Shown one piece after another: positions 1 through 6,943 of a DNA stretch of 14,466 nucleotides. The position numbers and the translations under genes were made by a program. Source of the DNA: Methanothrix sp. (GTDB lineage: Archaea > Halobacteriota > Methanosarcinia > Methanotrichales > Methanotrichaceae); assembly GCA_023229165.1 (NCBI GenBank), contig JALNZQ010000052.1, positions 1 to 14,466 on the forward strand. Direction: 5' to 3'. The notes below the pieces were generated by a model that was not told the DNA's origin, ran no database searches, and was given only the letters and a program-made list of their open reading frames with translations. Position 1 is the first letter of the stretch. Every line of letters begins with the position of its first letter.

Positions 1-1
1 G

Positions 2-157
2 AACGGCAATCAGCAAGCACCCTGCGGTCAGAACCCCGAGAAGGGACCTGTTGCTGATATGGGCCCCAAGAACATGATGGACGGCAAGCAGCAAGCTCCC
101 TGCGGTCAGAACTCCGAGAAGGGACCTGCGGTAGATAAATGCCCCAGGTCAATGATG
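2..157 (+). repeat. 78-bp tandem repeat, two full copies
   Basis: Copies at 2-79 and 80-157 are nearly identical and in phase, each encoding one 26-residue unit. The array probably continues to the left of the window. There are no spacers, so this is a coding tandem repeat and not a CRISPR array. Confidence 0.85.
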
Positions 158-178
158 GACAATGTGGTGCCGAAATAG
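2..178 (+). CDS. C-terminal end of a Cys-containing 26-residue repeat protein (partial)
   Basis: This is an open frame entering from the left edge and ending at TAG 176-178; the start lies outside the window. Its 58 visible residues form two nearly identical 26-residue units (2-79 and 80-157) followed by the tail DNVVPK. Each unit carries the core QQAPCGQN followed by an EKGP stretch, and ends in a double methionine. The unit is rich in Gln, Gly, Pro, Asn and Lys, with one Cys in the first visible copy and two in the second. I do not recognise the family. The low-complexity hydrophilic repeat suggests a surface, exported or metal-binding role, but nothing visible proves this. The frame is convincing because the repeat length is a multiple of three and differences between copies are mostly single substitutions. 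Confidence 0.6.
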   Translation, partial: NGNQQAPCGQNPEKGPVADMGPKNMMDGKQQAPCGQNSEKGPAVDKCPRSMMDNVVPK

Positions 179-200
179 GTTTTGCGTGAAAAACCATATC

Positions 201-237
201 AGACGGGCCAGGATTGTATTTTCCTGGCCAATCGTCT
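201..237 (+). terminator. Hairpin after the repeat gene, possible terminator
   Basis: A perfect 8-bp stem (206-213 with 222-229, GGCCAGGA/TCCTGGCC) has an 8-base loop. It is extended by a 5-bp outer stem (201-205 with 233-237) across a 3-base bulge. It lies 22 bases after the stop codon of the repeat protein and is followed by only a short T stretch (TTTA). It could act as a transcription end or as an mRNA-stabilising 3' hairpin. Confidence 0.45.
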
Positions 238-262
238 TTAGAGATGAAATAGAGGACAAATA

Positions 263-330
263 ATGAAAAGAATTTTTATGGGATTTGGTCCAGTTTGGCA
301 ATGATGGGCATCTAATAATCGACGCCAGAT
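263..330 (+). pseudogene. Remnant of an exported-protein gene (broken signal peptide)
   Basis: An ATG at 263, with a GAGG Shine-Dalgarno-like motif at 252-255, opens a typical signal-peptide start, MKRIFMGFGPV, but the frame stops at TGA 302-304. Moving one frame at about 295 continues the hydrophobic core as LAMMGI before further stops. The pattern fits a lipoprotein or secreted-protein leader broken by a frameshift, with the rest of the gene deleted. Alternatively it is a chance match: only about 20 residues can be read. No family assignment is possible. Confidence 0.35.
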
Positions 331-363
331 CAAAAAAAAGCGCTGATTCGCGATTCTTGAATT

Positions 364-370
364 GGGGTGA
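364..370 (+). promoter_or_regulatory. Shine-Dalgarno site deciding the ATG 379 start
   Basis: GGGGTGA lies 8 bases before ATG 379. The alternative GTG at 367 sits inside this motif, so the ATG is preferred as the translation start. Confidence 0.6.
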
Positions 371-378
371 ATCAATTA

Positions 379-1020
379 ATGACGACCGAAGTTAAAAGAA
401 AAATGCTCAGCCTATGGCTTGCTGTTTTTTTGTTAGCGGGGACTGCATTAGCCCAGCCGTTGCAGGACTACATGGAGCCTTTGGACACTAAGCCTGACGA
501 AAGAGCGGCAATGGCTCGGAATACCCCATTCAATGGAGAGCCAGTAGAAGTTCTCCATAGCGGACGAGGCCTTGCCTTATTAGGTAATGAGTCTCATACC
601 TTGAGGCTAAGTGTGGAATCTTCGAGGCCCATTGAGCCAAGACACATGAGAAATCTGCTCACATCCAATACGAGCCTCGATGAGATAAGAGCGGCTCTCG
701 ATACGATAGAAGGAGAGGCAAAATTTGATGGAACCATAAAGCTTGACGAGAAGATCTACACTCTTGTTGACATTAAAACAATCCCATCCGGCGAGAATTC
801 TTCTACATTGGATGCGAATGTGGTTGAGCCTGCTTTTGGCGCTGCCGTCAGCAATGAGATGACGATTGTAGGACACATCACATTAGGTATCGTTTCCTCA
901 GGAATAGACTTCATGGCCAATGGAGAGTTGATCATAAACCGAGGCCCGCAGGCGGGAAGCTACCTCGTATTTATCAATATGCAGCCGCATCTGCAAAGCA
1001 CATTCATGAAGGAAGAGTAA
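379..1020 (+). CDS. Exported protein of unknown function
   Basis: This encodes 213 residues from ATG 379, chosen because GGGGTGA stands at ribosome-binding distance. A GTG 12 bases upstream would add four residues but overlaps that motif. Residues 1-25 form a classical signal peptide: charged MTTEVKRK, then a Leu/Ala/Val core, then ALA-QP as a likely cleavage site. The mature part is hydrophilic, without cysteines or further membrane segments, so it is probably released or cell-surface bound. The C-terminal half alternates short beta-like stretches (for example TIVGHITLGIVSSGIDF). I do not recognise the family. It is followed after 49 bases by the RAM-domain gene and then by another exported protein, all on the same strand, so the three may be co-transcribed. 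Function unknown. Confidence 0.8.
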   Translation: MTTEVKRKMLSLWLAVFLLAGTALAQPLQDYMEPLDTKPDERAAMARNTPFNGEPVEVLHSGRGLALLGNESHTLRLSVESSRPIEPRHMRNLLTSNTSLDEIRAALDTIEGEAKFDGTIKLDEKIYTLVDIKTIPSGENSSTLDANVVEPAFGAAVSNEMTIVGHITLGIVSSGIDFMANGELIINRGPQAGSYLVFINMQPHLQSTFMKEE

Positions 1021-1069
1021 ACCCATTTTGTGCCCGATTATTTGAATCAAGATATTTGGTGGGATTTAA

Positions 1070-1351
1070 GTGGTTACTGGATTTACAATGATAAATGTAT
1101 TGCAAGGCCATGAGGACGAAGCTTATCTTGCCCTCACAAATACTAAAGGTGTGAAAGAAGTGTTCCATATTTTGGGAGAGTACCATCTTTTTGTTATAAT
1201 GCATGCAGAAAACGAGATGCTTTTGCTTCACTTGATAGATTCAATCAAGAATATGACTAGCGTAGCTGCTATTTGGCATGTTCTGATTTCAAAGAGAAGC
1301 CCTCAAATACAGAGATATAATAATCGGTATCCATTCAGGGAAATATCTTGA
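1070..1351 (+). CDS. Stand-alone Lrp/AsnC ligand-binding (RAM) domain protein
   Basis: This 93-residue protein starts at GTG 1070, with GGTGGG six bases upstream. Residues 1-75 match the RAM (regulation of amino acid metabolism) domain found at the C-terminus of Lrp/AsnC regulators. There is a first strand (MVTGFTMINV), a helix (HEDEAYLALTNTKGV), a second strand pair (KEVFHILGEYHLFVIMHAE) containing the typical G-E/D-Y/H-L turn, a helix, and a final strand (VAAIWHVLIS). The N-terminal helix-turn-helix of full Lrp proteins (about 60-70 residues) is absent and no trace of it lies upstream. In the family, such short proteins form dimers or octamers that bind amino acids or pair with full-length Lrp proteins. 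Here the partner and ligand are unknown. The 18 residues after the domain are basic and aromatic and unlike the usual family end. Its position between two exported-protein genes is unexplained. Confidence 0.75.
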   Translation: MVTGFTMINVLQGHEDEAYLALTNTKGVKEVFHILGEYHLFVIMHAENEMLLLHLIDSIKNMTSVAAIWHVLISKRSPQIQRYNNRYPFREIS

Positions 1352-1385
1352 AATATAATCAATAAAAATTTGTAGGTAGTCCGAA

Positions 1386-2045
1386 ATGAGGATCAAGATA
1401 CTTATTGCCGTGCTTTGCCTTATGAGCACGAATTGGGCAGTCGCCATTGCTGCCGACGAAACAATCGAACTGGGGACGGCTCGCATCTCTTTGGATCTTG
1501 GGAGCCTGGGACCGTTCTCAGTGGAAAAAGGAGAGACAACTTCGATGGTTCACAAAGAACCGGATTTCCAGTACGATATAACTTCCGCCAACATAAAAGT
1601 GGACGGGTCCTCACATCTTGTGCAAATCGAGGTCCACCGATTGAGCCAGTCTGAGCCGCTTCTCAGTCCCATCTCAAATGAGGAAACTGCCGGCAATAAA
1701 GGCAAAATAGGCGAATACGTCCGGAAGCTGACCGATTATCTTCCGGGTTCTACCTCAAATAATGTGCCCCCTCAGAGAGAGAACATCAGCGGCCTGGAAC
1801 ACTGTATGGAAAAGTCGAATATGGTCCCCCAAGGTGAAGCTATCCAGACGGAAAACTACACTATTGACGGCCGGCAGGGCTGCATGGCCACTATTGACAG
1901 CGACCCGGAAATTCCCCGGTATATTGTGGCCTACAGCCCGGATGCGCAAAGCGGATCAGGCACCACCGTATGCATCATAGGATCTGATTTCCCCTGGGAA
2001 GATACAGAGAAATTACTTGACTCTGTAAAAACACAACTAGTTTAG
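1386..2045 (+). CDS. Exported protein of unknown function with three cysteines
   Basis: This encodes 219 residues from ATG 1386, with a GGTAG motif about 8 bases upstream. Residues 1-23 are a signal peptide (MRIKILIAVLCLM, ending AIAA before DETIEL). The mature part is acidic and soluble, with beta-like stretches and three cysteines in its second half (in EHCMEK, RQGCMAT and TTVCIIG). One possible disulfide therefore leaves one cysteine free. The C-terminus (WEDTEKLLDSVKTQLV) looks like an amphipathic helix of the kind that ends many small exported archaeal proteins. I do not recognise the family. It lies 34 bases downstream of the RAM gene on the same strand and may belong to the same transcript. 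A seven-T run follows its stop codon. Confidence 0.8.
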   Translation: MRIKILIAVLCLMSTNWAVAIAADETIELGTARISLDLGSLGPFSVEKGETTSMVHKEPDFQYDITSANIKVDGSSHLVQIEVHRLSQSEPLLSPISNEETAGNKGKIGEYVRKLTDYLPGSTSNNVPPQRENISGLEHCMEKSNMVPQGEAIQTENYTIDGRQGCMATIDSDPEIPRYIVAYSPDAQSGSGTTVCIIGSDFPWEDTEKLLDSVKTQLV

Positions 2046-2061
2046 AATCAGAAGCCTGCTC

Positions 2062-2068
2062 TTTTTTT
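2062..2068 (+). terminator. T-run between convergent genes
   Basis: Seven T residues begin 17 bases after the stop of the exported protein and 13 bases before the end of the convergent oxidoreductase. Archaeal RNA polymerase commonly terminates at such U-tracts without a strong hairpin. Weak CTGC/GCAG pairing flanks the run. Confidence 0.4.
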
Positions 2069-2080
2069 GGGGCAGATCCG

Positions 2081-3400
2081 TTACAAATTTCCATCCGATT
2101 TTATAATATCCAGGAACTTGAAAACCGAGTATGCCGACCGATTAACTCCGGCACTTCGTTTTGTGGTATCGGTTCCTACGCAATATAGATTTTTTATGGG
2201 AGTTCGCACATCTCCAAAGCCGCAATTTATGCCCCAGGATGCTTTTTCTGGTATCAGCTCTTGATAATGTATCATATCGATGTGCTTTTCGATATCCTGC
2301 ATATTATCGACAATTATCTGAAATGCCTTTTTCTTTATTGTCGATGCATCATATTCACCGGGCAGGGTAAATGCGAAACCTACCAGCTGATTCCCTTTAG
2401 GTGCCAGGGTGGGATCGTAATTTGAGGTAGGCACTACCCAGGCATACGGATCGGAGTCAACCCATATCTCAGAGCCGTAGTTGTTAAATAGTTTTTTAGT
2501 CAGGCCCAGCCATACGGTTAGGGAATTAACTCTTTTTATGGATGTCAAATTCTTGGTGTATGCGGCGGGCAGGTTGTCGATCATATCGGGCAGGTCGGAT
2601 GAAAATCCGGAATAGACAACTGTATCGCAATCGTAGCTGTCGTCTGTGGTTACAACCCCTTCCACTCGCTCGCTGCATTCTATCTTACTCACAGCAACAT
2701 TGGTTTTGATCTCCACACTATCTTTAGGAAATGAGTCTACTATGGAGCTCACGATGGATTGCAGACCGCCTTTGGGATATCCCTGGTCTGTGGCGCCTTC
2801 TTTTATGAACAGGTCATATAATTTTCCTACATAGGGAACCGTTCTGGGATGATGGGTCTTATTGTCCACGAATCGAGAAATGGGTGCATTCTCTATGGAT
2901 GTTCCCACCATGAAGTAACATAGCCAGTCCAGGAATCTTCTCGTCGTCATTGAGACCTTACCTGGAAGAATTTGAGAGAGAGATATAGTAGTAAGATCCT
3001 TGCCGGCATTTTTCATATACAGGAGATTGAACAGCGCCCTCATCAAGAGCAATCTGTCCGTCCTGGGAAGCAATCCAAACGTCAGCCAGGCATTGATGCT
3101 CCAGGGAAACGGCTTGATCTCGCTGCCTATTTTCACATAGTATTTTCCAGATGGGATAAACTGAGGAACTCTATTGAAATATCTGTCCATCAATTGCTTG
3201 AGCGGCCCGTTTTCCAGCCTGGTTATAATGTGAGGGCCGGTATCAACACGATAGCCGTTTACATCATAAGAGCGGCAGACTCCGCCAATGTAACTCTCTT
3301 TCTCTAAAATCACTACCTTTTTGCCCTCTCTAGAAAGCGCTAGGGCGGACAATAAGCCACTGACTCCAGAACCAATCACAATGACATCATTCTTTTTCAT
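2081..3400 (-). CDS. CrtI/phytoene dehydrogenase-like FAD-dependent oxidoreductase
   Basis: This encodes 439 residues from ATG 3400. An in-frame TTG at 3424 would add eight residues, but the ATG places the first strand MKKNDVIVIG at the usual family position. The N-terminal dinucleotide-binding fold is clear: G10-x-G12-x-x-G15 after the first strand, E33 at the end of the second strand (ribose contact), then the IGG and DTGPH motifs typical of the phytoene desaturase/amine oxidase superfamily (COG1233). The C-terminal FAD segment NLYCVGTDTTKRSAGVNRSA is present. Length is close to the usual 430-500. The family desaturates, saturates or isomerises polyprenoid chains. In methanogens without carotenoids, members are thought to act on isoprenoid lipids or quinone-like compounds, so the substrate cannot be named here. 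No other isoprenoid gene is adjacent. It is convergent with the exported protein to its left and divergent from gatC. Confidence 0.8.
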   Translation of the reverse strand: MKKNDVIVIGSGVSGLLSALALSREGKKVVILEKESYIGGVCRSYDVNGYRVDTGPHIITRLENGPLKQLMDRYFNRVPQFIPSGKYYVKIGSEIKPFPWSINAWLTFGLLPRTDRLLLMRALFNLLYMKNAGKDLTTISLSQILPGKVSMTTRRFLDWLCYFMVGTSIENAPISRFVDNKTHHPRTVPYVGKLYDLFIKEGATDQGYPKGGLQSIVSSIVDSFPKDSVEIKTNVAVSKIECSERVEGVVTTDDSYDCDTVVYSGFSSDLPDMIDNLPAAYTKNLTSIKRVNSLTVWLGLTKKLFNNYGSEIWVDSDPYAWVVPTSNYDPTLAPKGNQLVGFAFTLPGEYDASTIKKKAFQIIVDNMQDIEKHIDMIHYQELIPEKASWGINCGFGDVRTPIKNLYCVGTDTTKRSAGVNRSAYSVFKFLDIIKSDGNL

Positions 3401-3467
3401 GATACCCCTAATATATGCACCCAAAAATCAGCCGTCTTTTCTCCATCTTCTAGAAAGCACCCCAACC

Positions 3468-3481
3468 ATATAATAATATAT
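3468..3481 (-). promoter_or_regulatory. Candidate TATA box for the oxidoreductase gene
   Basis: Read on the minus strand the block is ATATATTATTATAT, about 70 bases before ATG 3400. Transcription from it would give a leader of roughly 45 bases. A second, weaker ATATAT at about 3411-3416 lies too close to the start codon to be its TATA box. Confidence 0.4.
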
Positions 3482-3693
3482 CTAATTGTATAGTTGTCCT
3501 ATCACTCAAATCAATTTCCCGAATCCTTTCGCGTATTCTTTCGCTAGAATTATTAAGTCTTTTGGCTTTGCTGGGCTACATTTCAATTTAGCAGATTGGC
3601 CGGCATGCATGGGAAACACAATACCAAAAACACCCACCTGCTAAAAAAACCTGCGCTCGATCAGATGGCCCGAGAGTTTGACCGGAAAGAGCC

Positions 3694-3700
3694 TTTATAT
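3694..3700 (+). promoter_or_regulatory. TATA box of the gatCAB operon
   Basis: TTTATAT matches the archaeal TATA consensus and is preceded by a purine-rich stretch (CGGAAAGA) that could be a BRE element. It lies 51 bases before gatC ATG 3752, placing the transcript start near 3720-3725. Confidence 0.55.
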
Positions 3701-3751
3701 CTGATAAGGTGATTCCTTGCGCTTTGCAGATGATTTAATGCGTGGGATGAC

Positions 3752-4033
3752 ATGATCACCAGGGAAGATGTGGAGCACATCAGCTGGCTTGCCAGCATCA
3801 AGATCGAGGATGAGGAAAAAGATGAGTTAGTGGAGCATTTCAACTCAATTCTGGAATACTTCCACCAGCTGGATGAAGTGGATACAGAGGGGGTAAAGCC
3901 CACCTATCGTGTGGTAGACCTGGCCAATATCTTTAGAGAGGATGCGGCCTATGAATCCCTCCCCCAGGATCAAGCGCTCAAGAATGCGCCGCGCACAGAA
4001 AATGGCTACATTAAGAGCCCCAGGATTGTGTGA
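3752..4033 (+). CDS. gatC: Asp/Glu-tRNA(Asn/Gln) amidotransferase subunit C
   Basis: This 93-residue protein begins MITREDVEHISWLASIKI, the N-terminal signature of GatC, and ends with the conserved ENGYIKSPRIV tail. The family length is about 90-100. GatC is a small belt-like subunit that wraps around GatA and GatB and stabilises the GatCAB heterotrimer. It has no catalytic residues of its own. The central ILEYFHQLDEVDTEGVKPTYR segment is the usual GatC helix and loop. It is the first gene of a compact gatC-gatA-gatB operon with its own TATA box. gatA starts at or just past its stop codon, suggesting translational coupling. Confidence 0.95.
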   Translation: MITREDVEHISWLASIKIEDEEKDELVEHFNSILEYFHQLDEVDTEGVKPTYRVVDLANIFREDAAYESLPQDQALKNAPRTENGYIKSPRIV

Positions 4034-4035
4034 TC

Positions 4036-5454
4036 ATGCTCTCGGAATTAAAATCCAAGCTATTAGCCGAATCTTGCGAGGAATATCTTTGCCAGCTCTT
4101 TGACAGAATCGAGAAGAGTTCGCTCAATGCCTTCACCACTTTAGCCAAAGAGAGCGCATTAAAAGAGGCAAAACTGTTCGATAAGAATCCCGGAAGGGGC
4201 CTTTTGGCGGGAGTGCCCATCGCCATCAAAGAATGCATCTCCACCAAAGGAATTGAGACCAATTGCAGCTCACGAATATTGCGCGGATATATCCCGCCCT
4301 ATGATGCCCACGTCATCGAGCGCCTCAAGGCGGAGGGGGCCATCATCATGGGCAAGACCAACATGGACGAGTTTGCCATGGGCACCTCCACGGAGACGAG
4401 CTGCTTTGGGCCGACAAAAAATCCCTGGGATCATACTCGCGTTCCGGGCGGCTCAAGCGGCGGCAGCGCAGCTGTTGTAGCCGGGGGGATAGCGCCCTGC
4501 TCTTTAGGCTCGGATACGGGCGGATCAGTGCGCTGTCCGGCATCCTTTTGCGGCATTGTGGGACTCAAGCCCACCTACGGCCTGGTTTCTCGCTATGGCC
4601 TGGTGGCCTATGCCAACTCCCTGGAGCAGATCGGCCCGCTTACCCATACGGTCGAAGATACAGCCCTTCTCATGGAGGTCATATCGGGGCACGACGAACG
4701 GGATTCCACCTCGGCAACGGGGACGCGTCGCAGTTATTTGCCCGGCCTGCAGGATGGCGTCGCCGGCCTGAAGATAGGCATTCCCAAGGAGTACTTCGGC
4801 GAGGGAGTGGACAGTGATGTGGAAAAGGCTGTTTGGGCGGCCATCCACACCCTGGAATCACTGGGTGCGTCCTGGCAGGAGATCAGCTTGCCTCATACAC
4901 GCTATGCTCTGGCCGCCTACTACGTCATCGCCATGAGTGAGGCCTCATCCAACTTAGCCCGCTTCGACGGCCTGCGCTATGGCTCTCGCCAAGGGGAGGA
5001 CAAGGACTGGCATACTACTTTTTCAGAAATCCGCGCCAAGGGCTTTGGGCCCGAGGTGAAGAGACGCATAATGCTGGGAACCTATGCACTCTCCGCAGGC
5101 TATTACGGCCGCTACTACCTCAAAGCTCTCCAGGTGAGAACGCTCATCAAAGAGGACTTCCAGCGCGCCTTCAAGGAGGTGGATCTTCTGGCTTCGCCAA
5201 CGATGCCTATTCCCGCCTTCAAGATCGGCGAGCGCATTAACGATCCGCTCTCCCTCTACATGGCCGATGTCTTCACCGTGCCCATCAATCTGGCAGGCGT
5301 GCCCGCCATCTCTGTACCCTGCGGCTTTGCCGAACGGCTGCCCGTAGGCCTGCAGCTCATGGGCCCGCACTTCGGCGAGGGAGCGGTGCTGCGTGCTGCC
5401 CAGGCCTTCGAGGCGGCCACACCCTTCCATGAGGCAAAACCGGAGGTGGTCTAG
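4036..5454 (+). CDS. gatA: Asp/Glu-tRNA(Asn/Gln) amidotransferase subunit A (amidase)
   Basis: This encodes 472 residues from ATG 4036, three bases after the gatC stop. A GTG at 4030 overlapping that stop would add two residues. GatA is the glutaminase: it releases ammonia from glutamine and passes it through a tunnel to GatB. The amidase-signature Ser-cisSer-Lys triad is complete at K65 (in GVPIAIKE), S140 (in PGGSSGGS) and S164 (in DTGGSVRCP). Its spacing of 75 and 24 residues equals that of characterised GatA proteins. The downstream FCGIVGLKPTYG and SLEQIGP segments are also typical. Length is normal for the family (about 475). Together with gatC and gatB it makes a complete amidotransferase. 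In archaea, which usually make Gln-tRNA with GatDE, GatCAB mainly produces Asn-tRNA(Asn); that assignment is knowledge of the group, not visible here. Confidence 0.96.
   Translation: MLSELKSKLLAESCEEYLCQLFDRIEKSSLNAFTTLAKESALKEAKLFDKNPGRGLLAGVPIAIKECISTKGIETNCSSRILRGYIPPYDAHVIERLKAEGAIIMGKTNMDEFAMGTSTETSCFGPTKNPWDHTRVPGGSSGGSAAVVAGGIAPCSLGSDTGGSVRCPASFCGIVGLKPTYGLVSRYGLVAYANSLEQIGPLTHTVEDTALLMEVISGHDERDSTSATGTRRSYLPGLQDGVAGLKIGIPKEYFGEGVDSDVEKAVWAAIHTLESLGASWQEISLPHTRYALAAYYVIAMSEASSNLARFDGLRYGSRQGEDKDWHTTFSEIRAKGFGPEVKRRIMLGTYALSAGYYGRYYLKALQVRTLIKEDFQRAFKEVDLLASPTMPIPAFKIGERINDPLSLYMADVFTVPINLAGVPAISVPCGFAERLPVGLQLMGPHFGEGAVLRAAQAFEAATPFHEAKPEVV
5442..5450 (+). promoter_or_regulatory. Strong Shine-Dalgarno site of gatB
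   Basis: GGAGGTGGT lies within the last codons of gatA, six bases before ATG 5457. It supports independent or coupled initiation of gatB in the operon. Confidence 0.7.
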
Positions 5455-5456
5455 AA

Positions 5457-6872
5457 ATGGAAAACGTCATCATTGGTCTCGAGATTCACGTACAGCTCAA
5501 CCGCCTGCAGTCCAAGATGTTCTGCGGCTGCTCCACTGCCTACCACGACTCACCTCCCAACAGCCACACTTGTCCCGTCTGCCTGGGACTGCCCGGCTCT
5601 CTGCCCGTGATCAACCGCAAAGCTGTGGAGTACGGCATAAAGGTGGGCCTGGCCTTGAACTGCAAGATTGAAGAGGAGACGCTCTTCTACCGCAAGAACT
5701 ACTACTACCCGGACCTTCCCAAGGGCTTTCAGATCAGCCAATATGACTATCCCTTAGCCACCCAGGGTCACATCATGATCCTGGGCGACGACGGAGCGGA
5801 ACGAAATATTCGCATCAACCGGGCTCATATGGAAGAGGATCCAGGCAGGCTGGTGCATGCCGGCACCATTGACAAGGCCAAGTACACCATGGTGGACTAC
5901 AACCGCTGCGGCATGCCCTTGCTGGAAGTGGTAACCGAGCCGGACCTCAGCTCGCCCAAAGAGGCGCGCGTCTTCCTTGACAAGCTCAAAAGCATTCTCG
6001 ATTATCTGGATGTCTTTGACGGCTCACAAGAAGGGTCCATGCGCATAGATGCCAATATCTCCCTCAAAGGAGGAGACAGATCTGAGGTCAAGAACATCAC
6101 CGGCTTCAAGGGTGTGGAAAAGGCCCTCTCCTACGAGATCACCCGGCAGAAGAATATGCAGCGCAGGAACATCAAAGTGGTGCAGGAGACGCGCCACTTC
6201 GATGAGCTGAGAAACATCACCGTATCCATCCGGAGCAAGGTGGGCGCTCACGACTACCGCTACTTCCCGGAATGCGACCTGGCCGTCATGCGCATCGCTC
6301 CCTGGGTTCCGACCATCCGGGCGGCCTTGCCGGAGCTGCCTGACGTCAAGCGGGAGAGGTTTGTCAAGCAGTACGGTCTGGCGGATGATCATGCCAAATC
6401 CTTAACCTCCGAGATCAAGCTGGCCAACTTCTACGAAGCCGTCGCCACGCAGGCCGCGCCAAAGCTTGCCGCGGTCTGGATTGCCGATGTGCTCAAGGGC
6501 GAGCTGAACTACCGCGATCTGGCCATCGATTGCTTCCGAGAGGAGCACATGGCCGAGATTGTGCAAATGCTGGAGAAGGGCAAGATCAGCGAGGACGGGG
6601 CGGTGCAGATCATACGCGAGCTTCTGGACAAGAAGAGCGGCTCGCCTGGAGAAATCGTCCTGGCCCTGGGTCTTGGCAGAGCGGAGGACGATGCCGTGCA
6701 AAAAGCCGTGCGTGAGGCTGTGGCGGAGAGTGCGGCGGCTGTCGCGGACTACCGGGCAGGCAGCGAGAGGGCTCTCAACTTCATCGTGGGCGTTGTCATG
6801 AAGAAGACGCGCGGCAAGGCCGATGCCGGCGAGGTGCACCGGCTGGTGAAAGCGGAAGTGGAGAAGGTCTGA
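5457..6872 (+). CDS. gatB: Asp/Glu-tRNA(Asn/Gln) amidotransferase subunit B
   Basis: This encodes 471 residues from ATG 5457, two bases after the gatA stop, with the strong ribosome-binding site GGAGGTGGT at 5442-5450. GatB holds the misacylated tRNA, activates Asp or Glu with ATP and transfers ammonia from GatA. Visible features are the start VIIGLEIHVQL; the zinc cysteines C23, C25, C39 and C42 (CGC and CPVC); the FYRKNYYYPDLPKGFQISQY signature that follows; and the HDYRYFPECDL motif. A helical linker and YqeY-like tail domain occupy about residues 300-471, ending in the usual SGSPGEIV...FIVGVVMKKTRGKA pattern. Length is normal. Within it, 6378-6400 is the left copy of a 23-bp repeat found again at 9515-9537. 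The reading frame is intact across that site, so the gatB copy is presumably the original. Confidence 0.96.
   Translation: MENVIIGLEIHVQLNRLQSKMFCGCSTAYHDSPPNSHTCPVCLGLPGSLPVINRKAVEYGIKVGLALNCKIEEETLFYRKNYYYPDLPKGFQISQYDYPLATQGHIMILGDDGAERNIRINRAHMEEDPGRLVHAGTIDKAKYTMVDYNRCGMPLLEVVTEPDLSSPKEARVFLDKLKSILDYLDVFDGSQEGSMRIDANISLKGGDRSEVKNITGFKGVEKALSYEITRQKNMQRRNIKVVQETRHFDELRNITVSIRSKVGAHDYRYFPECDLAVMRIAPWVPTIRAALPELPDVKRERFVKQYGLADDHAKSLTSEIKLANFYEAVATQAAPKLAAVWIADVLKGELNYRDLAIDCFREEHMAEIVQMLEKGKISEDGAVQIIRELLDKKSGSPGEIVLALGLGRAEDDAVQKAVREAVAESAAAVADYRAGSERALNFIVGVVMKKTRGKADAGEVHRLVKAEVEKV
6378..6400 (+). repeat. 23-bp direct repeat, left copy (inside gatB)
   Basis: This copy runs from CTGGCGGATG to CATGCCAAATC and encodes the GatB residues LADDHAKS. 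It is identical over 23 bases to 9515-9537. The next five bases match at four positions (CTTAA against GTTAA). Confidence 0.8.
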
Positions 6873-6876
6873 TCCT

Positions 6877-6915
6877 GCGGCCAGTTGGCCGCTATTTTTT
6901 TACCGATGTTTTTTT
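6877..6915 (+). terminator. Hairpin and T-run terminator of gatCAB
   Basis: A perfect GC-rich stem, GCGGCC (6877-6882) with GGCCGC (6887-6892), has loop AGTT. It is followed by TA, seven T (6895-6901) and a second seven-T run at 6909-6915. It starts five bases after the gatB stop. It looks exactly like a bacterial intrinsic terminator; in archaea the T-runs alone may be enough. Confidence 0.85.
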
Positions 6916-6943
6916 AGGTTTTACGGTTTGAATTCGGGAAGAT

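Larger units (their letters stand above)
3401..3751. other. 351-base intergenic region between divergent genes
   Basis: This spacer separates the oxidoreductase (minus) from gatC (plus). It holds an A/T-rich block at 3468-3481 that can serve as TATA box for the minus-strand gene, and TTTATAT at 3694-3700 for gatC. The middle (about 3490-3660) shows no tRNA-like fold, no convincing ORF and no repeat that I can see. Confidence 0.6.

Noticed and set aside
2..157. CRISPR array
   Set aside because: The repeats are contiguous without spacers, 78 bp long, and encode protein in one frame.
3401..3751. tRNA or small RNA gene in the spacer before gatC
   Set aside because: No T-arm consensus (GGTTCGAATCC-like) or cloverleaf pairing could be found on either strand.
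5023..5430. 135-residue open frame opposite gatA
   Set aside because: It is a shadow of gatA; composition follows the codon positions of the real gene.
6402..6839. 145-residue open frame on the minus strand opposite gatB
   Set aside because: It lies wholly inside the clearly coding gatB gene, shows no recognisable domain, and is typical of antisense openness in GC-rich genes.
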